Shown here: positions 7,800 through 15,559 of the stretch, piece after piece
Position numbering within the stretch: position 1 is the first letter of the stretch
Layout of the letters: each line of letters begins with the position of its first letter
NCBI RefSeq assembly: GCF_006715725.1
Contig: NZ_VFNU01000001.1
Span: 3,968,001 to 4,032,000 of the forward strand
Length of the DNA stretch: 64,000 bases
From: Nocardioides sp. SLBN-35
GTDB taxonomy: Bacteria; Actinomycetota; Actinomycetes; Propionibacteriales; Nocardioidaceae
Direction of reading: 5' to 3'
Notes under the pieces: model-generated
Databases searched by the model: none
Told to the model about the DNA's origin: nothing
What the model saw: only the letters and a program-made list of their open reading frames with translations
Program-made: the position numbers and the translations under genes

Positions 7800-8951
7800 T
7801 CAGCGGCGCTTGGTGAGCGTGACCGTGTGCGGCGGGCCGGGCAGGTCGCTGCGCAGCCGGAACCCCGCCTTCTTGTACAGCCGCTGGTTGCGGGCGCTCG
7901 CCGCCCCGGTGAACAGGACGTACGACGTCACGCCGGCCGGCGCCACCGCCTGGATGTGCTCGAGCAGGATCCGCCCGAGCCCGCTGCCCTGCAGGTCGGG
8001 CGCCACCATGACCCGGCCGATGTCCCAGGTGTGGTCGTCCTCCAGCCGGCCGCGCACGGCGCCGACCAGCCGGCCGGCGCGTCGTACGACCCAGGTGTCC
8101 CACTCCCCCAGCCAGGCGCGCACGTCGTCGAGCGACTCCTGCAGGGCCGGGATGTCGAGGGTGTCGTTGGCCTGGGCCTCCTGCAGCCAGCAGGCGCGCT
8201 GCAGGGTGAGGATCTCGCCCGCGTCGCCGGGGGTGGCCCGCACGATCGGCGTCCCGTCGTCGAGCACGGAGGGCGCCAGCAGGTCGGGACGGCGCTCGGC
8301 GGTGCGTCGTACGGCCTGCTCGTGGCGCCAGGCCGCGACCTTGCCGTGGTCGCCGGAGAGCAGGACGGCGGGGACCTCGTGGCCGCGCCACTGCGGCGGC
8401 TTGGTGTAGACGGGGTACTCCAGCAGCCCGCCCTCGGCGTGGGACTCCTCGACCAGCGACGCCGCGTTGCCCATGAAGCCCGGCAGCAGGCGGACGACGG
8501 CCTCGGTGATCGCCAGCGCGGCGACCTCGCCGCCGTTGAGGACGTAGTCGCCGAGGCTGATCTCGCGGACCTCGGCCACCTCGCGCGCGTGGTCGATGAC
8601 TCGCTGGTCGATGCCCTCGTAGCGTCCGCACGCGAAGACCAGGCGCTCGCGGGTGGCGAGCTGCTCGGCCAGGCGCTGGTCGAACGGCTCGCCGGAGGGT
8701 GTCGTGAAGACGACGGTCGTGCCCGGGGTGAGCAGCTGGTCGAACGCCTCGCCCCAGGGCTCGGGCTTCATGACCATGCCGGCACCGCCGCCGTAGGGGG
8801 TGTCGTCGACCTTGCGGTGCCGGTCGTGGGTCCACTGCCGCAGGTCGTGGACGCCGACGTCCAGCAGCCCGCTCGCGGACGCCTTGCCCGGCAGCGAGAG
8901 CTCCAGGGGAGCGAAGAAGTCGGGGAAGATGGTGAGGTAGTCGAGCCTCAC
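7800..8951 (-). CDS. trmD: tRNA (guanine-37 N1) methyltransferase fused to a GNAT acetyltransferase
   Basis: 383 residues, about 140 more than ordinary TrmD. Residues ~1-235 are TrmD, which methylates G37 of tRNAs to keep the reading frame. Seen are GGGAGMVMKPEPW, the SAM trefoil-knot region (FACGRYEGIDQRV, EISLGDYVLNGGEVA) and LLSGDHGKVAAWR. Residues ~238-383 read as a GNAT N-acetyltransferase, with the acetyl-CoA loop VAPDLQGSGLGRILLEH and the C-terminal N-R-LYKKAGF motif. The start is a GTG overlapping the rimM stop (GTGA). The reading frame is open throughout, so this is a real fusion rather than two genes. The acetyl acceptor is unknown. Confidence 0.93.
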   Translation of the reverse strand: MRLDYLTIFPDFFAPLELSLPGKASASGLLDVGVHDLRQWTHDRHRKVDDTPYGGGAGMVMKPEPWGEAFDQLLTPGTTVVFTTPSGEPFDQRLAEQLATRERLVFACGRYEGIDQRVIDHAREVAEVREISLGDYVLNGGEVAALAITEAVVRLLPGFMGNAASLVEESHAEGGLLEYPVYTKPPQWRGHEVPAVLLSGDHGKVAAWRHEQAVRRTAERRPDLLAPSVLDDGTPIVRATPGDAGEILTLQRACWLQEAQANDTLDIPALQESLDDVRAWLGEWDTWVVRRAGRLVGAVRGRLEDDHTWDIGRVMVAPDLQGSGLGRILLEHIQAVAPAGVTSYVLFTGAASARNQRLYKKAGFRLRSDLPGPPHTVTLTKRR

Positions 8952-9496
8952 TCGTCGTCCTCCGGGAACGGCGTGACCAGACCGGGGCGGTCAACGATGA
9001 CCACGCGGCCACCGGCGAGGTCGACCTCGGGCACCAGTGCGCTGACGAAGGGCACCAGCGCCTCGCGGCGGTCGGCGGTCCTGATCCGGAGCAGGTCCTG
9101 GGCGCCATGGGTCAGGCCGACCACCTCGCCGAGCGGGGTGCCCTCGAGGTCGACCGCGGCCAGGCCCACGAGCTGGTGGTCGTAGAACTCCTCGGGATCC
9201 TCCGGCCGCTCGTCGACGGGTACGACGGCCCGCAGCACCACGCCGCGCGCCGCCTCCGCGGCGGTGCGGTCGGGCAGCTCGGCGAAGCTCGCGAGCAGCA
9301 CGCCCTGGTGCCAGCGGGTGCGGCTCACGGTGAGGGTGCGGGCGGCGAACGCCGAGCCGCGCGGCGCCTCGACCTGGAGCACCGCACCGTCGGCGTACCG
9401 GCGCTCCGGCTCGTCGGTGCGGACGTCGACGGTCACCTCACCCCGGATGCCGTGCGGCTTGCCGATGCGGCCGACGACGACCTCGATGCTCTCCAC
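8948..9496 (-). CDS. rimM: 16S rRNA processing protein RimM
   Basis: 182 residues from a GTG at 9496. RimM binds S19 and helps mature the 30S head. VVGRIGKPHGIRGEV at the N-terminus and the C-terminal PRC-barrel segment EFYDHQLVGLAAV are typical. An in-frame start at 9532 would add residues coded inside the upstream terminator, so the GTG is chosen. A GACAAT hexamer 6 bases upstream (9503-9508) may be the -10 of a leaderless mRNA. The stop overlaps the trmD start (GTGA), coupling the two. Confidence 0.95.
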   Translation of the reverse strand: MESIEVVVGRIGKPHGIRGEVTVDVRTDEPERRYADGAVLQVEAPRGSAFAARTLTVSRTRWHQGVLLASFAELPDRTAAEAARGVVLRAVVPVDERPEDPEEFYDHQLVGLAAVDLEGTPLGEVVGLTHGAQDLLRIRTADRREALVPFVSALVPEVDLAGGRVVIVDRPGLVTPFPEDDE

Positions 9497-9518
9497 GCGC
9501 CCATTGTCCCGGAAATGC

Positions 9519-9550
9519 GAGCAGCCCCGCACATCGGTGCGGGGCTGCTC
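9519..9550 (-). terminator. Terminator hairpin between khpA and rimM
   Basis: A perfect 12-bp GC-rich stem (9519-9530 with 9539-9550) with an eight-base loop lies 11 bp after the khpA stop. It probably separates the rpsP-khpA transcript from rimM-trmD. Confidence 0.75.
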
Positions 9551-9561
9551 GGATGAGACGG

Positions 9562-9801
9562 TCAGCGGCGGTCGGTGTCGACGAAGTCGATCCGGGTGCT
9601 GCTGTTGCCGGCGATCGCGGAGATCACCGTGCGGAACGCGGTCGCGGTGCGACCGCTGCGACCGATCACCTTGCCGAGGTCGTCGGGGTGGACCCGGACC
9701 TCGAGCACGGCGCCACGGCGCAGCTGCTTGTCGCGCACGACCACGTCGTCGGGGTGGTCGACCACTCCGCGGACGAGGTGCTCCAGCGCGTCAGCCAGCA
9801 T
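9562..9801 (-). CDS. khpA: KH-domain RNA-binding protein
   Basis: 79 residues beginning MLADALEHLVRG. The single KH domain carries the VIGRSGRTATAFR loop, a GxxG-type RNA-binding signature. The family (KhpA/YlqC) is always next to rpsP and partners KhpB in other Gram-positives to regulate RNA and cell growth. Start codon is an ATG five bases after the rpsP stop, indicating coupling. Because it is small it is easily overlooked inside a longer overlapping frame. Confidence 0.93.
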   Translation of the reverse strand: MLADALEHLVRGVVDHPDDVVVRDKQLRRGAVLEVRVHPDDLGKVIGRSGRTATAFRTVISAIAGNSSTRIDFVDTDRR

Positions 9802-9805
9802 CGGC

Positions 9806-10303
9806 TCAGGCCTCGGGGGTCTCGGCCGGGGCGTCGGTGGTCTCCTCGGCAGCCGCCTCGGCGGGCGCCTCCTCGACCTTGTCCTCGACCTTGTCCTCGA
9901 CCTTGTCAGCCTTCTTCTCGGCCTTCTTCTTGGCGGTGGTCGCCGAAGCCTTGGGCTCGCTGGCGGCCTCCTTGAGGGCCTCGTTGAAGATCTCGAGCTT
10001 GTCGCGCTTGGGCTCCTTGACCTTGAGGGTGCCCTCGGCGCCGTCGATGCCCTTGAACTTCTGCCAGTCACCGGTGATCTCGAGGATCCGGGCGACGGCC
10101 TCGGACGGCTGCGCGCCGACGCCGAGCCAGTACTGCGCCCGCTCGGAGACGACGTCGATGTACGACGGGTCCTCCTTGGGGTGGTACTTGCCGATCTCCT
10201 CGATCACCGCGCCGTCGCGCTTCTTGCGCGAGTCGACGATGACGATGCGGTACTGCGGGACCCGGACCTTGCCCAGGCGCTTCAGACGAATCTTGACGGC
10301 CAC
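9806..10303 (-). CDS. rpsP: 30S ribosomal protein S16 with a long charged C-terminal tail
   Basis: 165 residues; the core S16 occupies about residues 1-85 (VKIRLKRLGKVRVPQYRIVI, DPSYIDVVSERAQYWL). The rest is a low-complexity extension rich in K, E and A, including the repeat KVEDKVEDKVEE, ending in an acidic Ala/Glu tail. Such extensions are known in actinobacterial S16 but this is a long one. The start is a GTG after AAGGAG. It heads the khpA-rimM-trmD set. Confidence 0.96.
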   Translation of the reverse strand: MAVKIRLKRLGKVRVPQYRIVIVDSRKKRDGAVIEEIGKYHPKEDPSYIDVVSERAQYWLGVGAQPSEAVARILEITGDWQKFKGIDGAEGTLKVKEPKRDKLEIFNEALKEAASEPKASATTAKKKAEKKADKVEDKVEDKVEEAPAEAAAEETTDAPAETPEA

Positions 10304-10474
10304 GTTTGTGGTGTCTCCTTGAGAACTGGTGGTGGGTGAGCCAGGGACGACCAGGTGGGGACACCGGTGCCCGGGCTCGGACGGGTTCTACCACCTCCGG
10401 TTGAGAGGGACCGGACGTCGCAGAACTCAGTCGGACAGTCTGCCAGACGCCCGACCTGCCGGACGAATCCAGCC

Positions 10475-11356
10475 TCACCCCAGGGTGGGGTCGCCCGCAA
10501 GGTGCTCGGCAAGGGCGGTCGCGATGGCCCGGTCGGCGGTGTCGAAGCAGCTGTAGGCCGGCGAGGTGTTCACCTCCCAGCAGTACCAACGCCCGTCCTC
10601 GCCGAAGCGCAGGTCGATCCCGGCGAGCTCGAGCCCCAGCGCGGCGGTCAGGGCGCGGCAGCGCTCGGCGACGGCGTCCGGCAGGTCGGCGGGCTCGAGG
10701 CCGAAGCCGCCGTACCGGTAGTCCACGGCCTCGGTGCGGACCCGGCTGGCGAACAGCCACTGCCCCACGGCGTGCACGCGGTGCTCCGCGCCGGGCACGA
10801 ACCGCTGCAGCTGGGTCGGGCACCAGCGCACCGCCGAGAGGTCGTCGCCGGGGCCGAGGGTGCGCACGATGCTGCGGGTGCCGCTGACCGACTTCACGAT
10901 CGCCCGGCCGTGGTGGGCGACGAAGGCGGCGGCCGCCGCCGGGTCGGTGGTCAGCAGCGTCTCGGGCACGGCGAAGCCCGCCGCGGCGATGACCCGCGAC
11001 TGCCGTGGCTTCGAGTGGTTGCTGAGCCCCGCGGAGGGCCGGTTGACCACCCGCACGGACGCCGGCGCGCACTCGGCCCACTCGCGCAGGTGGACCGCGA
11101 GCCGGGTGAGCCGGGCGCGCTCGGCCGGGTCGACGGCGTCGCCGAGGTCGTAGGGCCGCAGGTAGATCCCCCGCACGTCCACGACCCGGACCTCGCGCCC
11201 GGCCACCACCAGCACCAGCTCGTCCCCGGTGCGCTCGACCGCGACGTCGGCGCAGGCGGCCTGGTCGACGAACACGTACGGCGTCCCGCGGTCCGCCAGC
11301 ACCCGGCGGACGTCGTCCAGCGGGCTGTCGGTGCGCAGCCCGTGCAGCACGATCAC
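10475..11356 (-). CDS. RimK-like ATP-grasp ligase
   Basis: 293 residues. A pre-ATP-grasp domain covers ~1-110, then the ATP-grasp domain. Visible residues are the nucleotide-binding Lys in AIVKSVSG (K155), the loop QRFVPGAEHRVHAV, and metal ligands in AGIDLRF (D248) and WEVNTSP (E261, N263). Enzymes of this family form amide bonds, as RimK does in glutamylating S6 or as MvdC/D do in microviridin maturation. The substrate here is unknown. Its GTG overlaps the stop of the preceding 233-aa gene (GTGA), and that gene is similarly coupled to the subtilase, giving a tight three-gene operon. Confidence 0.85.
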   Translation of the reverse strand: MIVLHGLRTDSPLDDVRRVLADRGTPYVFVDQAACADVAVERTGDELVLVVAGREVRVVDVRGIYLRPYDLGDAVDPAERARLTRLAVHLREWAECAPASVRVVNRPSAGLSNHSKPRQSRVIAAAGFAVPETLLTTDPAAAAAFVAHHGRAIVKSVSGTRSIVRTLGPGDDLSAVRWCPTQLQRFVPGAEHRVHAVGQWLFASRVRTEAVDYRYGGFGLEPADLPDAVAERCRALTAALGLELAGIDLRFGEDGRWYCWEVNTSPAYSCFDTADRAIATALAEHLAGDPTLG

Positions 11357-12054
11357 GACACCGCCTCCGCCCCGAGCACCCGGCCGACCTCGGCGCGGAT
11401 CGCCGCGCGGACCGGCTCGGTGCGCGCCAGCGGTGCCGGCAGCACCGCGTGCAGCCGCGGGAGCGCCGCGCCGCCACCGAGGTCGAGGACCGCGCTCAGC
11501 AGCGGGACCGCGCGGGTCGTCGCCATCCGGGCCAGGCGGCGTCGTACCTCACCGCTGGGGGCGGGTCCGTCGCCCGCGACCCGGAACGCCTCGCCGGCCA
11601 CGACGGTGACGACGACGGGCGCGACCGGCTCGTCGCCGACGGTCACCGGCAGGCCCGCCGACCTCCCCCACTCGGACGTCGGCAGGCACGGTCCGGCGAG
11701 GCCGGCGTGCGAGGGCGCGACCAGGCAGCGCGCACCGAGCGTGTCCAGCCAGTGCCCGAGGAAGGCGGTCATCTCGCCGGCGACGTAGGTCCGGTGCTCC
11801 TCGGCGATCCAGGTCAGGTCTCCGGCCTCGACCCCGGCGAGCAGGGAGACCACGCAGCGCACCCTGTCGTCGGTGAACGGCTCGCCGTCCGCGATCCCCC
11901 GGCCCACGGCCGGCCCGGTCCCGCAGGACGGGCCGGCCGCGAGTGACCAGCCGGGCAGCGACAGGTCTGCCGGGGTGAGCAGGCGTGCGCCGGCCCACAC
12001 CGCGACCAGGGCCGCGGCCCCGGGGTCCCGCTCGGAGGCGAGGACCAGGATCAC
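11353..12054 (-). CDS. Unknown protein coupled to subtilase and ATP-grasp genes
   Basis: 233 residues, family not recognised. The N-terminus MILVLASERDPGAAALV resembles the beta-alpha start of a pre-ATP-grasp or Rossmann-like domain. The middle contains a histidine/acid-rich patch (WIAEEHRTYVAGEM) and SHAGLAGPCLPTSEW; the C-terminus is Ala/Leu/Arg-rich helices. There is no signal peptide or membrane helix. The GTG at 12054 overlaps the upstream subtilase stop (GTGA), and its own stop overlaps the ATP-grasp start. It may be a substrate-recognition partner of the ligase, but that rests on context only. Confidence 0.7.
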   Translation of the reverse strand: MILVLASERDPGAAALVAVWAGARLLTPADLSLPGWSLAAGPSCGTGPAVGRGIADGEPFTDDRVRCVVSLLAGVEAGDLTWIAEEHRTYVAGEMTAFLGHWLDTLGARCLVAPSHAGLAGPCLPTSEWGRSAGLPVTVGDEPVAPVVVTVVAGEAFRVAGDGPAPSGEVRRRLARMATTRAVPLLSAVLDLGGGAALPRLHAVLPAPLARTEPVRAAIRAEVGRVLGAEAVS

Positions 12055-13919
12055 GACGCTCCGTCGGCGTGGGCGCCGTTGAGTGCGGCCTCGACGACCT
12101 CGCCGTTCACGTCTGGCCGGTCCTCGGACCGGACGAACGGCGCGCCGAGGCTGCCGACCACGCGCTCGATCCGGTCGAGGCGCCGGATGACCTCCTCGAG
12201 GCCCTCCCGCTCGTCGATGAGCGGGTTGACGACCAGGTCCCCGGGGTCGAGGTGGTCGACCTCGCGGCCCGCGCGCTTGTAGATGTCGATCTCGCGGATC
12301 TCCTTGAACCTCTTCTCGAGCACGTCGTCGCGCAGGTGCTTGACGAGGTCGTCCTCGAAGTGGAACCTCTTCACGATCCGGCCGGCCGCCACCAGGGCGT
12401 CGTACACGTTGATCCGTCCGTAGCCCATCTGGTCGTTCCAGGTGCCGTTCGGGTGGCCCGAGACGTTGGCGTAGGGCACGGTGCCGGTCTTGTCGGCCGT
12501 GGTCTCGATGATCCGGCGGACCCGCACGTTGCTGAGCGTGGAGTTCCGCGACCGGATCAGGGCGGCGAGCGCGGCCACGTGCGGCGTGGCGGCGGAGGTG
12601 CCGTTGAAGGTGCCCGTGTAGTCGGTGGCCGTGTAGCCGTTGGCACCGAGCCGGTCGGTCGTCGGGATCCGGACTCCGGGGGCGACGACGGACATCTGCG
12701 GTCCGTAGTTGGAGCCCCACGGCTCGCCGTCGGGGCTGGCCGGCGACTTGCGGCCGTCGACCTGGTCACTGGCACCGACCGCGATCACGAGGGGGTTGGT
12801 CGCGGGGTAGGTGATGCCGTTGGCTGTGTTCTGGTTGTGGGTGGCGACGCAGAGCACCATGTCGGCGTTGAACGCCTCCTGGATCGCCGGGTCGATGATC
12901 GCGTGGCTCCACGCGTTCCAGCCGAAGCTCATCGACACCACCTGCGCGCCCTGCATCCGGGCGTAGCGCAGGCCGGCCGCGACCTCGGTGTCGGTCCACC
13001 GCGAGAACGCGATCGGCAGCAGGCGGCAGCCGCCCGCGAGTCCGGCGACGCCGACCCCGTTGCCGATCCGGGCGCCGACGATCCCGGCGCAGGCCGTGCC
13101 GTGGTTGCCGGTCGGGGCGCCGGTGCCGGACATGGTGCCGAGGTTGATGCCGTTGTGCAGGAACCCGCCGACGAGGTCCGGGTGGCCGAGCTCGACGCCC
13201 TCGTCGAGGATCGCCACGGTCACCGCCGACGAGCCCGTGGTGAGGTCCCACCCGGTGGTGCCGGGCCCGCCGGCGCGGATCTGGCGCAGGTTCCACTGGC
13301 TGGGGTACATCGGGTCGTTGGGGTTGTGCGCGACCGGCACCCGCGCGGGCACCCACTCCAGGCGGACCTCGACCGCGCGCCCCAGCGCCTCGGCGATCCG
13401 CTCAGGGAGGTCGTACGCCGGGCTGGCGGCCGGGTCGGTCACGGCGAAGTAGTCGTGGTCGCCGAGCAGCGCCGAGCGCACCTCGTCGCGCTGCAGCCCG
13501 AGCGCGGTGACCCTCGCGAGGTCCTCCGGGTCGGCGACGTCGGCGTGCAGCAGCACCACCGCGTCGGCGGCGGGCGCGAGCTCCTCGGCGCCGGCACCGA
13601 AGTCGGCCGTGTAGACCGGCGACGACCAGGCGACGCTGCCACTTGCGGTGGCCGCGGCGACCGCGTCGCCGTCGACCTCGGACCCGTCGGCAGTGCGGGC
13701 GAAGACGAAGTCCGGGCCCTCGTTGGCGGGCTGCTTGGTCGCGTCGTCGGCGGCCGCCGGACCTGCGGCGCCGTCGCGGACCAGGCCGAGGGCGTCGAGG
13801 ACGTCGGTCCGGCCCGCGGCGGCGGGACCACCGGCGCGGGGCGAGAGCAGCACGCGGTCGGGCAGGGGGGTGAGCTCCACACCGGAGGGGTGCGTGAGGT
13901 GCTCGGGGTAGCGGTGCAT
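12051..13919 (-). CDS. S8 family subtilisin-like serine protease without a signal peptide
   Basis: 622 residues. The catalytic triad is intact: Asp239 in AILDEGVELGHPDL, His273 in GNHGTACAG and Ser442 in NGTSAATPH, with the oxyanion Asn in CVATHNQN (N362). A ~200-residue N-terminal region precedes the catalytic domain and could be a prodomain. A charged, probably helical region follows (about 495-622, with EKRFKEIREIDIYKRAGREV and EEVIRRLDRIERVV). The start MHRYPEHLTH has no hydrophobic signal, so the enzyme is predicted to be cytoplasmic, which is unusual for a subtilase. The ATG follows AAGGAG. It is the first gene of the coupled operon with the unknown protein and the ATP-grasp ligase. Confidence 0.9.
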   Translation of the reverse strand: MHRYPEHLTHPSGVELTPLPDRVLLSPRAGGPAAAGRTDVLDALGLVRDGAAGPAAADDATKQPANEGPDFVFARTADGSEVDGDAVAAATASGSVAWSSPVYTADFGAGAEELAPAADAVVLLHADVADPEDLARVTALGLQRDEVRSALLGDHDYFAVTDPAASPAYDLPERIAEALGRAVEVRLEWVPARVPVAHNPNDPMYPSQWNLRQIRAGGPGTTGWDLTTGSSAVTVAILDEGVELGHPDLVGGFLHNGINLGTMSGTGAPTGNHGTACAGIVGARIGNGVGVAGLAGGCRLLPIAFSRWTDTEVAAGLRYARMQGAQVVSMSFGWNAWSHAIIDPAIQEAFNADMVLCVATHNQNTANGITYPATNPLVIAVGASDQVDGRKSPASPDGEPWGSNYGPQMSVVAPGVRIPTTDRLGANGYTATDYTGTFNGTSAATPHVAALAALIRSRNSTLSNVRVRRIIETTADKTGTVPYANVSGHPNGTWNDQMGYGRINVYDALVAAGRIVKRFHFEDDLVKHLRDDVLEKRFKEIREIDIYKRAGREVDHLDPGDLVVNPLIDEREGLEEVIRRLDRIERVVGSLGAPFVRSEDRPDVNGEVVEAALNGAHADGAS

Positions 13920-14008
13920 GGTGGGCTCCTTCGAGAGGGGGCGCGACCGGGTGGTCGCTCCTCCCTAGGAGCCGGCAGGTGGCCCGCCTGATACGCCCGC
14001 TTCCGGCC

Positions 14009-15091
14009 TCAGGCGACGACCTTGCCGCGCAGCACCACGCGCGACGGCTCGGTGAGCACCGACAGGTCCTCGACCGGGTTGCGCGGGTAGACCACGAAGT
14101 CGGCCGGGTCGCCCTCGTCGAGGCCCGGGTTCCATCCGAGCCAGGCCCGGCCGCGCCACGAGGCGGCGCCCAGGACGTAGTCGTTGGGCAGGCCCATCGC
14201 CGCCATGGCGAGGATCTCCTCGTGCAGGACGCCGTGGCGCGACGAGCCGCCGCCGTCACTACCGACGTAGAGGGCCACGCCGGCGTCGTACGCATCCATC
14301 AGGACCGCCCGGCGGCGGGCGAGGAGGGTCTCCATCGTGGCGCTGTACGTCGGGAACTTGTCGCGTGCGGCCGAGATGAACTCCGGGAACTTGGCGGTCT
14401 GCAGCACGGTCGGGACCAGGGCAACGCCACCGGCGACCATCTGCTCGAGGTGGGCAGCGGTGAGGCCGGTGCCGTGCTCGATGCAGTCGATGCCGGCGTC
14501 GAGGAGCGGGCTGATCGAGTCCTCGCCGAAGCAGTGTGCGGTCACCTTGGCCCCCTGGGCGTGGGCGACCTCGATCGCGGCGGTCACCGCGTCGGCCGGG
14601 AAGGACGGCGTCAGGTCGCCCTCCTCGCGGGAGATCCAGTCACCGACGAGCTTGACCCAGCCGTCGCCGTCGAGGGCCTGCTCGGCGACGGTGTCGACCA
14701 GGCTGTCGGGCTCGACCTCGACCCCGTAGCCGCGCAGGTAGCGGCGGGTGCGGGCGACGTGGCGCCCGCAGCGGATCAGGCGGGGCAGGTCCTCGCGCTC
14801 GTGGACCCAGCGGGTGTCGGCCGGGGAGCCGCAGTCGCGGGTGAGCAGCACGCCGTTGTCGCGGTCCGCGATGGCGGTCCGCTCGATCTCCGCGTCGTCG
14901 ACCGCTCCCCCGTCCTCGAGGCCGAGGTGGTTGTGGGCGTCGACCAGGCCGGGGACGATCCAGCCCTCGGCGGCGGTCTCGGCCCCCGTCAGCCCGGCCG
15001 GGCGCTCGTAGGTGATCCGGCCGTCGACGACGTAGACCTCCCGCGTCTCGCCGTCGGGAAGGACAGGGCCGGAGAACCGCAGCGCACTCAC
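14009..15091 (-). CDS. Amidohydrolase family metalloenzyme
   Basis: 360 residues from a GTG. The motifs are those of the imidazolonepropionase/prolidase-like amidohydrolases: metal-binding HxH in GLVDAHNHLG, the later histidines in VTAHCFGEDS and CIEHGTGL, and the catalytic Asp in YVGSDGGGS. Such enzymes hydrolyse cyclic amides or peptides; the substrate cannot be told. A TAACGT -10 box seven bases before the GTG overlaps the stop of the upstream NYN-domain gene, so a leaderless mRNA is likely. A longer reading to 15157 is less likely. Confidence 0.85.
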   Translation of the reverse strand: MSALRFSGPVLPDGETREVYVVDGRITYERPAGLTGAETAAEGWIVPGLVDAHNHLGLEDGGAVDDAEIERTAIADRDNGVLLTRDCGSPADTRWVHEREDLPRLIRCGRHVARTRRYLRGYGVEVEPDSLVDTVAEQALDGDGWVKLVGDWISREEGDLTPSFPADAVTAAIEVAHAQGAKVTAHCFGEDSISPLLDAGIDCIEHGTGLTAAHLEQMVAGGVALVPTVLQTAKFPEFISAARDKFPTYSATMETLLARRRAVLMDAYDAGVALYVGSDGGGSSRHGVLHEEILAMAAMGLPNDYVLGAASWRGRAWLGWNPGLDEGDPADFVVYPRNPVEDLSVLTEPSRVVLRGKVVA

Positions 15092-15098
15092 GCGGCCG

Positions 15099-15104
15099 AC
15101 GTTA
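15099..15104 (-). promoter_or_regulatory. Candidate -10 box for the amidohydrolase, formed on the upstream stop codon
   Basis: TAACGT on the minus strand begins with the TAA stop of the NYN-domain gene and ends seven bases before the amidohydrolase GTG. The same arrangement occurs between rnhB and the DUF2469 gene. Confidence 0.45.
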
Positions 15105-15476
15105 TCGCCCCAGTGCGGAGAGCAGCCAGGTCGGTGACAGCGTGGTCGCGCCGGCACCGTGGACGCGGGCGTCCAGAGCCCGGTCAGCGGTGACCACCAC
15201 GACCCGGCCGCCCTTCTCGGCGGCCTTGCGGGCCTCGGCGACGATCGTCGCGTCGCCGTCCTTCGGCGCGTGGACCGTCCGCACGTGGGCGTCCCTGCCG
15301 GCGCGCACGCCGCCCTTGGCCTGCCCCTCGAGCACGAGCACGACGACGTCGTACTCGATGTCGGCGACGAGGAGCTGCTCGTGCAGCCGCGCCGCCGCTC
15401 CCGCGCGGTCCTTCCACCAGCCGTCCGGGCGCGCGCCGACGACGTTGGCGCCGTCGACGATGAGGGTCGAGCTCAT
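15102..15476 (-). CDS. NYN/PIN-like domain protein
   Basis: 124 residues. The fold is suggested by the N-terminal LIVDGANVVG, the middle YDVVVLVLEG, and VVVVTADRALDARV near the C-terminus. These supply the conserved acidic residues of NYN/PIN metal-dependent RNases. The ATG at 15476 gives MSSTLIVDGANVVG; the frame is open farther upstream but the extra residues do not look conserved. It sits between ffh and the amidohydrolase. No antitoxin-like partner is adjacent, so a toxin-antitoxin role is not supported. RNA cleavage is inferred from the fold. Confidence 0.8.
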   Translation of the reverse strand: MSSTLIVDGANVVGARPDGWWKDRAGAAARLHEQLLVADIEYDVVVLVLEGQAKGGVRAGRDAHVRTVHAPKDGDATIVAEARKAAEKGGRVVVVTADRALDARVHGAGATTLSPTWLLSALGR

Positions 15477-15527
15477 CTCACACCCCATCGATTGGTCACA
15501 AGCCGCACGTCCTGGCCCCGAAATGAC

Positions 15528-15547
15528 GCGGTTTGGTCCCAAACCGC
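15528..15547 (-). terminator. Hairpin after ffh
   Basis: The 9-bp arms GCGGTTTGG and CCAAACCGC form a short perfect inverted repeat 12 bp downstream of the ffh stop. A T-rich stretch follows on the minus strand. It is a plausible but modest terminator; the tight centre means the real loop takes some of the stem. Confidence 0.5.
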
Positions 15548-15559
15548 AATATGAGTGAC

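Noticed and set aside
7786..7809. Three tandem copies of a 10-bp word at the trmD stop
   Set aside because: Very short, overlaps the end of the gene, and no function could be argued beyond slippage.
9880..9912. Triplicated 12-bp repeat in rpsP
   Set aside because: It encodes the KVED repeats in the S16 tail, so it is coding.
10304..10474. Precursor-peptide gene for the ATP-grasp operon
   Set aside because: Short frames exist here but have no ribosome site or peptide-like composition, and they overlap the ligase end or the rpsP leader.
13920..14008. ECF promoter before the subtilase gene
   Set aside because: The ribosome site resembles that of the second RTX-like gene, but the TGTAAT and CCGCT elements are absent.
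15102..15476. PIN/NYN protein as a toxin of a toxin-antitoxin pair
   Set aside because: No small antitoxin-like gene adjoins it; neighbours are ffh and an amidohydrolase.
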